Shown: positions 16,862 through 24,859 of the stretch, in pieces
How the letters are laid out: each line of letters opens with the position of its first letter
Position numbering within the stretch: position 1 is the stretch's first letter
Source: Coriobacteriaceae bacterium
GTDB lineage: Bacteria; Actinomycetota; Coriobacteriia; Coriobacteriales; QAMH01
Assembly: GCA_025992705.1 (NCBI GenBank)
Contig: DAJPGJ010000001.1
Span: 806,001-870,000 of the forward strand
Reading direction: 5' to 3'
DNA: 64,000 nt
Program-made: the position numbers and the translations under genes
Notes under the pieces: model-generated
Seen by the model: only the letters and a program-made list of their open reading frames with translations
Told to the model about the DNA's origin: nothing
The model's database searches: none

Positions 16862-18007
16862 TTATAGGCCGATGTGGGGGCTTCCCTTCTGGGGAAGCCC
16901 CTCGTCTTTGTAGAGGAATTTGACGACGTCGGGCACGAGGTCCGCCGCAGGAACCTTGGTCGTGTAGATCATCGAATGCGAGATGCAGCTATCACGGCAG
17001 AGATGGCAGTTCACACAGAGCGCGGGTCTGAAGCTGAGAGTTGCGCGTCGCTCGTCATCGACGTGGTACTTGAGCGCCTGGGTCACGCACATGCGCGCAC
17101 ATGCCCCGCAGTGCTTGCAGCGATCGGGATCGATATCGACCGAGGCCCAGAAGCGCGTGTCGATGGTGGCACCTTGCGGGTGCGTGCCGATGGTTTCGAG
17201 CATCCTGAGCAGGCGTATGCTGCGGTAGCTGTCGGGAGCGAAGCGCTCCTCGGGGGTCATGATGATCTGGGCGTTGGGGTCGGGTGCGGCCTCGCCCGTG
17301 AGGCTGCCGATGGCCGAGCTCACGGCATGCCAGGCGTATCCGACTGCCGAGGCACCGGCCTGCTCGAAGGCCTCGCGCCGATCGGACTTGATGACGCTCG
17401 CCTGCGCACGTGGCTTGTCGAGGACGAGGGTGGCTGGCACCTCGTCGAGCGTGGCAAAGGTGCCGGGCACCTTCCACAGGTCGAGCACCTGGCGCGTGCT
17501 GCGGATCATCTCCTCGAAGTAGGGTTGTTCGCAGTCGATGTCGCACCCCTCGCAGCTCAAGGTGAAGAGGACGACGCGCTTGAACTTGAGCGCGAACATG
17601 CCGGTGATGAGATATTCGTCGAGATAGTTGAGGCAGGGCAGCACGACGACACGGTCGGTATCGACGTGCGTTGCCTGGGCATGTCGCGCGCAGATGAACG
17701 CCGCGCTGCCGGCGTTGCGCTCGGCCGAAATGCGGGCCTGACGCACGATTTCCGTGGCCGAGGGCGCAGTCGTGTTCATGGCCGATGTGGGGCAGGCCGC
17801 CACGCAGGCACCGCAGTTGGTGCAGAGCTCCGAGTCGATGGAAAGATGGCCGAGCGAGCGCTTGATGGCGTCGTGCTGACAGGCTGCCAGACAGCTGCGG
17901 CAACGCGAATGCCAGTTACGAATGTAGACGCAGCGCTTGGGCACGACCGAAATCGAGGTCGCGGCCAGCTTGTCCGAGATGCTCTCTATGGTGTCGATCT
18001 TGCTCAT
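16862..18007 (-). CDS. Ferredoxin-like protein with several 4Fe-4S motifs
   Basis: Cytoplasmic 381-residue protein. N-terminal cysteines form CRSCLAAC and CTNCGACVAACP motifs; C-terminal ones form CKHCGACARMC and CVNCHLCRDSC. Each pair resembles a bacterial dicluster ferredoxin domain. The middle (residues ~90-150) contains VVVLPCLNYLDEY and SCEGCDIDC, extra cysteines of unknown role. Proteins like this carry electrons or serve as accessory factors to molybdenum or nickel enzymes in related bacteria, but none is adjacent, so no partner can be named. I start at ATG 18007; a TATAAT six bases upstream suggests a leaderless message. The first ATG-less extension runs into a repeat. Confidence 0.85.
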   Translation of the reverse strand: MSKIDTIESISDKLAATSISVVPKRCVYIRNWHSRCRSCLAACQHDAIKRSLGHLSIDSELCTNCGACVAACPTSAMNTTAPSATEIVRQARISAERNAGSAAFICARHAQATHVDTDRVVVLPCLNYLDEYLITGMFALKFKRVVLFTLSCEGCDIDCEQPYFEEMIRSTRQVLDLWKVPGTFATLDEVPATLVLDKPRAQASVIKSDRREAFEQAGASAVGYAWHAVSSAIGSLTGEAAPDPNAQIIMTPEERFAPDSYRSIRLLRMLETIGTHPQGATIDTRFWASVDIDPDRCKHCGACARMCVTQALKYHVDDERRATLSFRPALCVNCHLCRDSCISHSMIYTTKVPAADLVPDVVKFLYKDEGLPQKGSPHIGL

Positions 18008-18013
18008 GGGGGA

Positions 18014-18019
18014 ATTATA
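18014..18019 (-). promoter_or_regulatory. -10 element of a probable leaderless promoter
   Basis: TATAAT on the minus strand, six bases before the ATG at 18007, with no Shine-Dalgarno sequence between. The predicted transcription start coincides with the start codon. Confidence 0.55.
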
Positions 18020-18041
18020 GCGATGAGTGTCGTCTGGTGGG

Positions 18042-18070
18042 TGAGACAGCGTGCCAGACACGCCGTCTGC
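18042..18070. repeat. Dispersed palindrome, family A (degenerate)
   Basis: GAGACAGCGTGCC followed by an imperfect complement (ACACGCCGTCTGC). It lies between the divergent Fe-S gene and metG-like gene, inside or near both promoters. Confidence 0.7.
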
Positions 18071-18121
18071 ACGTTTGCCGTATAATCAACGATTTGTCAG
18101 CTACGAGCGAAAGGCTTCTTC

Positions 18122-20161
18122 GTGCACGAACGTCCCGAATTTCCCGAGCGCGCCGTCGTCACGGCGGGCATGCCCTACGGTAACAAGGGCCTCCACTTTG
18201 GCCATATCGCCGGCGTCTTCGTGCCGGCCGATGTCTATGCCCGCTTCCTGCGCGATCGCATCGGGTCGGATAACGTGCTGTTCGTGAGCGGCACCGATTG
18301 CTACGGTTCTCCCATCAACGAGGGTTACCGCAAGCTCGTCGAGGCTGGCGAGTTCGATGGCAGCATCGCCGATTACGTGCAGATGAATCATGACGCGCAG
18401 AAGGCCGCACTCGACGCCTACGACATCAGCCTCGACATCTACGAGGGAAGTGGCATCGGGCTTTCCGGCATCAAACAGCAGGAGATGACCGATGCCTTCA
18501 TCACGCGCCTCTACGACAATGGCTGGCTCGAGAAGCTTTCTACTCCCCAGTTCTACGACGCGCAAGCGGGCACCTTCCTCAACGGTCGCCAGGTCATCGG
18601 GCGTTGCCCCGTGCAGGGCTGCAAGTCCGAGAAGGCCTACGCCGACGAATGCGACCTGGGTCACCAGTACGATCCGGTCGACCTCATCGCTCCCAAATCC
18701 GCGCTTACCGGCGAGACTCCCGAGATGCGCGAGGTGAGCAACTGGTACTTCGAGCTGCCGCGCTTCCATGACCTCATCGCCGCGCACATCGAGCAGGTTG
18801 CGGGCCAGTGCGGTACGCGTCGCGTGCTCGTCGACGAGGTCGAGTCCTTCCTCGCGCCGCCCATCATCTACGTTCAGGAAAAGTTCGCCGACGACTTCGT
18901 CGCCATCGAGGCAGAGCTGCCGCCGCACTCCGTGCTGCCGGCTGAGAAGGGCAAGAGCTCATTTGGCGTGGAGTTCGCGAGCATTGTCGAGCGCGAACGC
19001 GCCGTCGAGGTCATGCATGCTCACGGCCTGCGTTTCCGCACGGGCAAAACGCTCGTCCCCTTCCGGCTGACCGGCAACATCGAGTGGGGCGTGAAGGCTC
19101 CGGATCTGGACGGCACGCTGCCGGATGCCACGGTGTGGTGCTGGCCGGAGTCGCTGTGGGCGCCCATCGCGTTTTCGCAGGCGGCGCTCGAGGAGAGCGG
19201 CCGTGATGCGAGTGATTGGCGCACCTGGTGGTGCTCGGATGACGCGAAGGTCTACCAGTTCATCGGACAGGACAACATCTACTTCTACGGCGTCGCGCAG
19301 ACGGCGTTGTGGCAGGGCACGCAGGCCGGTCACGAGCCACGCGTCGATGGCACGGGCGACGAGCTGCGCCAGACGACGCTCGTTCCCAACTACCACATCC
19401 TCTTCATGGGCAAGAAGGCTTCGAGCTCGGGCGCGATCAAACCGCCGATGGCCGCCGAGCTGCTCGATTACTACACGCCCGAGCAACTACGCTCGCATTG
19501 GATTTCGCTGGGCCTGGGCGTCAAGCCCGCGAGTTTCTCGCCCAAGGTGCTCGACCCGAACGCCAACGAGAAGGTGCCCGATCCCGTCCTCAAGGAAAGC
19601 GCGCTGCTCACTAACATCTTCAACCGCATTGCACGCTCGTGCTTCTACACGGCGCAGAAGCACTGCGACGATCGCCTGCCGCTGGGTGGGCCGAGCGAGG
19701 ACGTGCGTGCCGCGTGCGAGCAAGCGGTACTCGAATACGAGGAACACATGGCTTGCTTCGAGATGCATGCCGTGATGGCGCAGATGGACGAGTTCTTGCG
19801 TGGCATCAACAAGTGGTGGGCAAGCGAGAGCCGTAACGCGCTTGCCGAGGATGCGCCCGAAGGTGCCGTTGAGGCGCTGCTGCGCGACGCGTTCCATTAT
19901 CTGCGCTGCGCCACGCTGCTCATGCATCCCATTGTGCCGCGTGGCTGCGAGCTCATCTTCGAGCATCTCGCCATCGAGCCGAAGGACGCTTCGTGCGGGG
20001 CGCAGGATGCGGGCTTCTTCAACTGGTGTCACGTCTTCGAGTCCATAGATTTCTGGGCTACCGATGAGGAGCGTGCCGTGGGAAGCAAGCCGCTCAAGGA
20101 GCTACCGCCGCGTTTCGACTTCTTCAAGAAGCATCCCAGTCAGTACGAGGATATGGCATAA
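18122..20161 (+). CDS. metG: Methionyl-tRNA synthetase-like class I aminoacyl-tRNA synthetase
   Basis: Expected to charge tRNA-Met in the cytoplasm. The 679-residue protein has the HIGH motif as HFGH (residues ~25-28), the MetRS core with a zinc-knuckle region around residues 150-185 (CPVQGC, CDLGHQYDP), and a helical anticodon-binding domain after residue ~470. The KMSKS loop is replaced by GKKASSSG near residue 430. This segment is seen in a divergent MetRS-like group, so it may be a paralogue rather than the only MetRS. The start is a GTG at 18122; a TATAAT-like box near 18080 may drive it. A tRNA-Leu gene follows 12 bases after the stop. Confidence 0.85.
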   Translation: MHERPEFPERAVVTAGMPYGNKGLHFGHIAGVFVPADVYARFLRDRIGSDNVLFVSGTDCYGSPINEGYRKLVEAGEFDGSIADYVQMNHDAQKAALDAYDISLDIYEGSGIGLSGIKQQEMTDAFITRLYDNGWLEKLSTPQFYDAQAGTFLNGRQVIGRCPVQGCKSEKAYADECDLGHQYDPVDLIAPKSALTGETPEMREVSNWYFELPRFHDLIAAHIEQVAGQCGTRRVLVDEVESFLAPPIIYVQEKFADDFVAIEAELPPHSVLPAEKGKSSFGVEFASIVERERAVEVMHAHGLRFRTGKTLVPFRLTGNIEWGVKAPDLDGTLPDATVWCWPESLWAPIAFSQAALEESGRDASDWRTWWCSDDAKVYQFIGQDNIYFYGVAQTALWQGTQAGHEPRVDGTGDELRQTTLVPNYHILFMGKKASSSGAIKPPMAAELLDYYTPEQLRSHWISLGLGVKPASFSPKVLDPNANEKVPDPVLKESALLTNIFNRIARSCFYTAQKHCDDRLPLGGPSEDVRAACEQAVLEYEEHMACFEMHAVMAQMDEFLRGINKWWASESRNALAEDAPEGAVEALLRDAFHYLRCATLLMHPIVPRGCELIFEHLAIEPKDASCGAQDAGFFNWCHVFESIDFWATDEERAVGSKPLKELPPRFDFFKKHPSQYEDMA

Positions 20162-20173
20162 TACCGGTCACGT

Positions 20174-20258
20174 GCCCGAGTGGCGGAATGGCAGACGCGA
20201 CGGTCTCAAAAACCGTTGTCCTCTGGGCGTGTGGGTTCGACTCCCACCTCGGGCACCA
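20174..20258 (+). tRNA. tRNA-Leu (anticodon CAA)
   Basis: An 85-base class II tRNA. The acceptor stem GCCCGAG pairs with CTCGGGC and is followed by ACCA, so CCA is encoded. The anticodon stem ACGGT/ACCGT encloses the loop CTCAAAA, giving anticodon CAA (reads UUG). A long variable arm and the TTCGACTC loop are present. Confidence 0.97.
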
Positions 20259-20273
20259 ATAGACACGATGTAC

Positions 20274-20298
20274 GGGGCAGCGAGAGACTGCCCCTTTT
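20274..20298 (+). terminator. Rho-independent terminator after tRNA-Leu
   Basis: GGGGCAG - 7-base loop - CTGCCCC followed by TTTT, 16 bases after the tRNA. A family B repeat starts immediately after it. Confidence 0.9.
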
Positions 20299-20487
20299 GT
20301 CATTTCGAGCGTAGCGAACGGAGTGAGTGGAGTCGAGAAATCTCGGTTTCACTTGCGGCAAAGGGCGAGATTTCTCGACTTCGGGGCTTCGCCCCTTCGC
20401 TCGAAATGACAGGGGAGTGCGGCTGCGCCTTTCGCTCGAAATGACGGGTGGGGGCATGGTGTCCCTCCGGTCGAGATGACGGGTGGG
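20299..20487. repeat. Dispersed palindromic element, family B (full copy plus two half copies)
   Basis: Starts GTCATTTCGAGCG and ends CTCGAAATGACAGGG, with internal GAGTCGAGAAATCTC and GAGATTTCTCGACT; the ends are inverted repeats. Two extra truncated ends (CTCGAAATGACGGG and GTCGAGATGACGGG) follow. It fills most of the 275-bp gap between the tRNA and nhaA. Confidence 0.9.
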
Positions 20488-20533
20488 AGCCCAGCGGTCC
20501 ATCCCCTCTATACGATAGAAAACGGAGCTTCTG

Positions 20534-22147
20534 ATGACCAACCAACATGACGATACTGACGCGCGCGAGGACTTCTCCGACACGCCCATCATTCCCGGTC
20601 CCGATAATCCCGACCCCGACGGGCTGTTCATCGCTGAGGTGCAAGGTCGCAACAAGCGACTGCGCCAGCTCATCCAGTTCACGCACTCGTCCACGAAGGC
20701 CGCGGCCATCATGCTCGTGGCTGCCATCATCGCACTCATCGTTGCCAACACGCCCGCGCACGGGCCCTTCCTCGAGTTCTGGCACACGCAAGTCTCCGTC
20801 GGCATAGGGCCTTTTCATGGCGAGATGTCGTTTGCGCACATCATCAACGACATCTTCATGGCCGTGTTCTTCCTGCTCGTCGGCCTCGAGATCAAGTACG
20901 AGATGACGGCCGGCGAGCTCACCAACATCCGCCAGGCCATCCTGCCGATTCTCGGCGCGTTGGGCGGCGTGCTCGCCCCCATAGTCATCTACCTCATCTT
21001 CAACGCGACGCACCCCGAGGCGTTCATGGGCTGGGGCGTGCCGACCGCGACCGACATCGCCTTTGCCCTCGGCATCCTGTCGCTTCTGGGGAGCCGCGTG
21101 CCCAACGGCGTGCGCGTGTTCCTCTCGACGCTGGCTGTCGCAGACGACATCATCGCCATCCTCGTCATCGCCATCTTCTACGGCGAGAGCCCCGATCTGT
21201 TCTGGCTGGCTGCTGCCGCCGTCGTCTTCGTCGCGCTCATCGTCATGAACCGCATGCACGTCTATTCGCTCGTACCCTACGTGCTCGTGGGCTGCGTGCT
21301 GTGGTTCTGCGTGTTCTCTTCGGGCATTCACTCGACGATTGCCGGTGTGCTGCTCGCGTTTGCCATTCCGTCGGGTTCGCGCGTCAACCTCGACAACTTC
21401 TTCGACTGGTCCAACAAGCGCCTGCGCATGGCCAACAGCTTTTACGAGGGCGACGAGACGCCGCTCGTGGCGCAGAAGGACTACATCACCACGGTCTCGA
21501 GCCTGAGCAAGATATCCAAGCAGGCGGTGCCCCCGGCCACGCGTCTTGAGCACAAACTCTATCCATGGGTCTACTTCCTCATTTTGCCCCTATTTGCGTT
21601 GACCAACGCTGACGTCGCGGTGACGGGGCTCGACCTCGCGATGGTCACATCTTCGCCGGTCGTGCTCGGCGTGTTCTGCGGCTTGGTGTTTGGCAAGCCC
21701 ATTGGCATCATGTTGTTCAGCTTCATCACGATTAAGACGAAGATTGCGCAACTACCCGAGTTCGTGACCTGGCGTCACATGTTTGGTGCGTCGGTGCTCG
21801 GCGGCGTCGGTTTCACGATGGCCATTTTCGTGGCGAACCTCGCCTATGCGGATGCGATGCTCATCACCGAGGCCAAGCTCTCGATTCTGGTTGCGTCGAC
21901 GGTTGCCGGCATCGTAGGCTTTGTGCTGCTGTTTCTGCAAGCCAAGGCAGATCAGAAGCGCGGCATCAGCTATGTCACCGTGGTGCCCGACGACGGCAAC
22001 GTCTCGCATGCGGATGCCGAGATGGGCCGCGATTCCGAGGAACTTGTCGATTCGCTGGGTGACGAGGAGCTTTCCGAGCGCATGCGGATGGCGCATGAGA
22101 GTGCGACCGTACCCGGCGAGCTCAAGATCGAAGTCAAGAACGTGTAG
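20534..22147 (+). CDS. nhaA: Na+/H+ antiporter NhaA
   Basis: Exports sodium in exchange for protons across the cytoplasmic membrane. The 537-residue protein has about 12 membrane segments between residues ~50 and 465. Conserved NhaA blocks are FFLLVGLEIKYE, PTATDIAFALGIL and the ion-binding aspartate pair in VADDIIAIL. The N-terminal ~45 residues (acidic, Pro-rich) and the C-terminal ~70 residues are soluble extensions beyond the usual ~390 residues, as seen in longer actinobacterial NhaA proteins. Start ATG at 20534 with GGAG upstream. It is a single gene bounded by a repeat and a non-coding RNA. Confidence 0.95.
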   Translation: MTNQHDDTDAREDFSDTPIIPGPDNPDPDGLFIAEVQGRNKRLRQLIQFTHSSTKAAAIMLVAAIIALIVANTPAHGPFLEFWHTQVSVGIGPFHGEMSFAHIINDIFMAVFFLLVGLEIKYEMTAGELTNIRQAILPILGALGGVLAPIVIYLIFNATHPEAFMGWGVPTATDIAFALGILSLLGSRVPNGVRVFLSTLAVADDIIAILVIAIFYGESPDLFWLAAAAVVFVALIVMNRMHVYSLVPYVLVGCVLWFCVFSSGIHSTIAGVLLAFAIPSGSRVNLDNFFDWSNKRLRMANSFYEGDETPLVAQKDYITTVSSLSKISKQAVPPATRLEHKLYPWVYFLILPLFALTNADVAVTGLDLAMVTSSPVVLGVFCGLVFGKPIGIMLFSFITIKTKIAQLPEFVTWRHMFGASVLGGVGFTMAIFVANLAYADAMLITEAKLSILVASTVAGIVGFVLLFLQAKADQKRGISYVTVVPDDGNVSHADAEMGRDSEELVDSLGDEELSERMRMAHESATVPGELKIEVKNV

Positions 22148-22247
22148 AAGACCAGACCCCCTGATGCATGTGTTGGCTTAATGGGGAAAAGGCAACGGGC
22201 GAATGTCAAGACTGTTTCTTGCCGTAGGTAGTATGTATAGTACGTAG

Positions 22248-22449
22248 TGCTTCATCCTCTGACCCGGCTTATTGCGATGGACCGATGGCAATTCTATGGG
22301 ATCCCGAGATCTTGGGTCGGAAAGGTATCCCTCGTTACGACGGTGGGGAAGCTGGAACGCCCAGTGTGGGAGCCCACCTTACAGGGTGGGTTCATCCTAC
22401 CGGCAGGGGATGGGGTTGACTTAAGGGGCTGCTTTTAGCAGTCCCTTTT
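22248..22449 (+). ncRNA. Structured non-coding RNA, possibly 6S RNA
   Basis: No protein is supported in this 436-bp gap. A long-range stem pairs 22250-22261 (CTTCATCCTCTG) with 22404-22415 (CAGGGGATGGGG), extended inward by CCGG/CCGG. Inside are a perfect 9-bp hairpin (22370-22378 with 22385-22393) in the 3' arm and an apical arm with short stems (22312-22317 with 22359-22364; 22327-22349). A terminator follows at 22424-22449. Size (~200 nt), closing stem, open middle and a 3'-arm hairpin resemble 6S RNA, the RNA polymerase inhibitor. A TATAGT box at 22236-22241 fits a start near 22248. Another class, such as raiA RNA, is possible. Confidence 0.5.
22424..22449 (+). terminator. Rho-independent terminator of the non-coding RNA
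   Basis: AGGGGCTGC - TTTTA - GCAGTCCCT followed by TTTG, a stem of about nine pairs with a T run. It separates the RNA from the MoaE-like gene, which has its own TACACT promoter-like box near 22517. Confidence 0.85.
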
Positions 22450-22583
22450 GCATTTGTGGGGTTGGGATGCTGGCTATCTGACCATGAGGACGCATTGTGT
22501 GGCAACCCGCTGTGGTACACTCTGCTCAAAATTCTGCGCTCGTGAGGATAATGGGGCAATGTCCCATTTGTGAGGAGGAATCG

Positions 22584-22976
22584 ATGAAGGAATCACCGTC
22601 CATGGACCAGTGGCTCGCCGAGGCAAAGGCTGACGAGAGCGCACCGCGCTGCGGCATGTATCTTGCGCATAACGGTACCGTGCGCGAGCTGCCCAAGAAG
22701 CTCGTGCGCGAGGGCATTGATGACGGCACGAAGGTTACGGGCATGAACTTCAGCTATGATGCCGCTGCCGTGGATGCTGCCGTGGAGGAAGCGCTCACCT
22801 GGCCGGGCATCGAGTACGTGCGCGTATGGCTCAACGAGGGTACGCTGTCCGTGGGTGACGACATCATGTACGTGCTCATCGGTGGCGACATTCGCCCCAA
22901 CGTGATTGACGCGCTTCAGAATCTCGTGGGCAAGATCAAGAACGAGATGGTGCAGGAAGTCGAAATCGCGGGCTAG
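22584..22976 (+). CDS. MoaE-like molybdopterin synthase large subunit homologue
   Basis: A 130-residue protein resembling MoaE, the catalytic subunit that inserts sulfur to make molybdopterin. Recognisable parts are GMYLAHNGTVRELPK, the central DAAAVDAAVEEAL helix and the WLNEGTLSVGDDIMYVLIGGDIRPNVIDAL segment matching the MoaE core. The lysine-rich PIWKKE motif near the end of normal MoaE is absent (the corresponding end is KIKNEMVQEVEIAG), so its activity is uncertain. Start ATG at 22584 follows GAGGAGG. The genome encodes a molybdopterin enzyme 3 kb away, consistent with a cofactor role. It is a single gene. Confidence 0.75.
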   Translation: MKESPSMDQWLAEAKADESAPRCGMYLAHNGTVRELPKKLVREGIDDGTKVTGMNFSYDAAAVDAAVEEALTWPGIEYVRVWLNEGTLSVGDDIMYVLIGGDIRPNVIDALQNLVGKIKNEMVQEVEIAG

Positions 22977-23074
22977 CTTGTGCGGGTGACAGCCTCTGCC
23001 ATGGCCATGTCTGCGCCGAACTCGTGCAGGTAACGGCTTTCTTCTGGGGCAATGTTTTTCTTGTGGCGAGAATA

Positions 23075-23080
23075 TAATTA
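23075..23080 (+). promoter_or_regulatory. -10 element of the cold-shock gene promoter
   Basis: TATAAT in an A/T-rich stretch, about 110 bases upstream of the cold-shock start, giving a long 5' leader as is common for csp genes whose translation responds to temperature. A small hairpin CGTGTTTGGCACG lies at 23099-23111. Confidence 0.55.
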
Positions 23081-23192
23081 TTCTAGAATGTAGATAACGT
23101 GTTTGGCACGTGTTTTAAGCGCTTGCTTGGGCTTGGCCGCCCGGTTTGCGTGTATTGGAGCTCCTAACGGAGCCAAACGAAAGGCGTTTCAA

Positions 23193-23396
23193 ATGGCTGA
23201 AGGTACGGTTAAGTGGTTCAATCCCGACAAGGGCTACGGCTTCATCTCTCGTGAGGATGGCGACGATCTGTTCGTGCATTTCTCCGAGATTCAGATGGAC
23301 GGCTTCAAGACTCTTGACGAGGGCGACAAAGTCAACTTCGAGGTGACGACGGGCCAGAACGGCAAGCTGCAGGCGAGCAACGTCACCAAGGCTTAA
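23193..23396 (+). CDS. Cold-shock domain protein (CspA family)
   Basis: Small single-stranded nucleic acid-binding protein of 67 residues that melts RNA structure. Both RNA-binding motifs are intact: KGYGFI (RNP1, residues ~16-21) and LFVHF (RNP2, residues ~29-33). The start is the ATG at 23193 (MAEGTVKWF), the invariant family N-terminus, with AAAGG upstream; the reading frame is open further 5' but that part is the leader. Single gene with its own promoter, long leader and terminator. Confidence 0.97.
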   Translation: MAEGTVKWFNPDKGYGFISREDGDDLFVHFSEIQMDGFKTLDEGDKVNFEVTTGQNGKLQASNVTKA

Positions 23397-23420
23397 GTTC
23401 TCGATTCATACTGACGCCTA

Positions 23421-23450
23421 AAGGGCTCCGCGCAAGCGGGGCCCTTTTCG
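23421..23450 (+). terminator. Rho-independent terminator of the cold-shock gene
   Basis: AAGGGCTCCGC - GCAA - GCGGGGCCCTT followed by TTCG, a strong GC-rich hairpin 24 bases after the stop codon. Confidence 0.9.
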
Positions 23451-23476
23451 TTTAGCGGGGAGGGAGCGTACCCGAT

Positions 23477-23486
23477 GGGGGGGGGG
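23477..23486. repeat. Homopolymer run of ten G
   Basis: Ten consecutive G between the cold-shock terminator and the 3' end of queH. No gene start is nearby. The rest of the 275-bp gap (23397-23671) holds only the terminator and nothing else I recognise. Confidence 0.9.
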
Positions 23487-23671
23487 TATTTGTCTCGGTT
23501 GCATGCGCGCTGGCAAGAATGCGCTCTTCTGGTACATAAATGGCAAGTAGGCGTACCAATGGCCGCTTAACTTGCCAAAAGCGACGTATTTGCGTGCCAT
23601 ATCTCGCGAAACATGCCAGGTGCAGTCGCCGCTGGTTTTAGACAAGCAGGGCTTGCCTGTTCGCTCTCATG

Positions 23672-24313
23672 CTATTTCTGGGTGCGAACGCCCTCGGCGG
23701 CCATGCAAAGCAACGCCACGTGGCGGATGTGCTTCTCCTGGTCACGTTGCATCTTGGCGGCTTCGCGCTGTGCCTGCGCCTCGGCGATGGAGAAGCGACA
23801 GCCGCAGTAGTTCTGGCGGTACATGCCCTTCTCGCGGCTGATGCGCGTTGCCTCTTGGTAGCGGTCGCGGAAGTCACGCGCATCGACGTTGAGCCCGTGA
23901 CGCGCAGCCGCCGCCTCGAGCTCCTCGAGGATGACGTCCGTCAGTTGGTACGGGCTGATGGTGAGCGTCGTTGAGATCGTGTCGAAGCCTCGCTTTTTGG
24001 CCTCGCGAGCCGTTTCCTCGAAGCGCAGTCGGTAGCAGGCACGGCAGCGAGCTTCGCGGTCGGTGCCGTATACGGCGACCTCGCGCTCCCAGGCGCTCGG
24101 ATCGTAATCACCCTCGATGAGCTCGATATCCTGCGGATCGCATACATGCTCTCTGAGCGTGGAGAGACGGTGTTCGTATTCCTCGGGTGGAAAGATGTTC
24201 GAGTTGGCGTAGTGGATTGAGAACTCGACGTCTTCTTGCGCGAAAATGCGGGTAGGCTCAAGCGAACACGGCCCGCAGCAGGCGTGCAGAAGCATGCGTG
24301 TGCCGCTAGACAT
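23672..24313 (-). CDS. queH: Epoxyqueuosine reductase QueH
   Basis: Reduces epoxyqueuosine to queuosine in tRNA, the last step of queuosine synthesis; it replaces QueG in many anaerobes. The 213-residue protein carries the family cysteines: CCGPCS (residues ~12-17), the RCRACYRLR segment and QNYCGC (residues ~167-172), which hold the iron-sulfur cluster and metal. queA and tgt of the same pathway lie 7-9 kb downstream. Its start overlaps the stop of the small membrane protein gene by eight bases. Confidence 0.95.
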   Translation of the reverse strand: MSSGTRMLLHACCGPCSLEPTRIFAQEDVEFSIHYANSNIFPPEEYEHRLSTLREHVCDPQDIELIEGDYDPSAWEREVAVYGTDREARCRACYRLRFEETAREAKKRGFDTISTTLTISPYQLTDVILEELEAAAARHGLNVDARDFRDRYQEATRISREKGMYRQNYCGCRFSIAEAQAQREAAKMQRDQEKHIRHVALLCMAAEGVRTQK

Positions 24314-24725
24314 TGACGATGTCCTTGAGCATGGACTTGGCCTGGGATTCCGATATCTCGCCCGCCTGGTACATGGCGGCGATGTCTTGGATCTCGTCCT
24401 TGTTGCCGATGTTCTTGGCGACGAAACCGCTTACGGCAGCGGGATCGTCGGTGTTGACGCCGAGCTGGTCGGCGATGTCGATGACGGTTGCCGCCTGGCT
24501 CGTCGAGAGGCCGAAGTCCTGCGTGAGCATGCCGACGGTGCTTGTCGAGCCCGCTGGTGTGCTCACGCCCGTGACATGCGCTAGCGTCGAAAGCCCACGT
24601 TCGAGTTTGTCGATGGGGCCAGTGTTGCCGCTCACGGCGCTGTAGACGAAGAACGCGGAAAACGCGATGCAAATGACCGAGATGATGACGAATATCCCCT
24701 TGAGGATGTTCCCGAGGACCTTCAC
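24306..24725 (-). CDS. Small membrane-anchored protein of unknown function
   Basis: Not recognised. A 139-residue protein with one N-terminal membrane segment (residues ~9-30, GIFVIISVICIAFSAFFVYS) and a soluble remainder of about 105 residues, probably outside, predicted mainly helical and rich in Ala, Asp, Ser and Thr with no cysteine. I start at GTG 24725 because GGAG lies six bases upstream; a TTG at 24737 is possible. It overlaps queH by eight bases, so the two are probably co-transcribed, but no functional link is evident. Confidence 0.75.
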   Translation of the reverse strand: MKVLGNILKGIFVIISVICIAFSAFFVYSAVSGNTGPIDKLERGLSTLAHVTGVSTPAGSTSTVGMLTQDFGLSTSQAATVIDIADQLGVNTDDPAAVSGFVAKNIGNKDEIQDIAAMYQAGEISESQAKSMLKDIVNV

Positions 24726-24859
24726 GTGTAACTCCAAACCAATGTGTGGGATTTCAAAGCATGCTAGTACAACTAGATGGGCCGCATGTTGGATTGACCA
24801 ATTCTGCGGCGAACGACCCCAAAATCAACACAATCGCGAAGGGGCGTCGGGAGCGACCG

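Noticed and set aside
22247..22438. 63-codon plus-strand frame in the gap after nhaA
   Set aside because: No ribosome-binding site, and the region folds as a structured RNA with a terminator.
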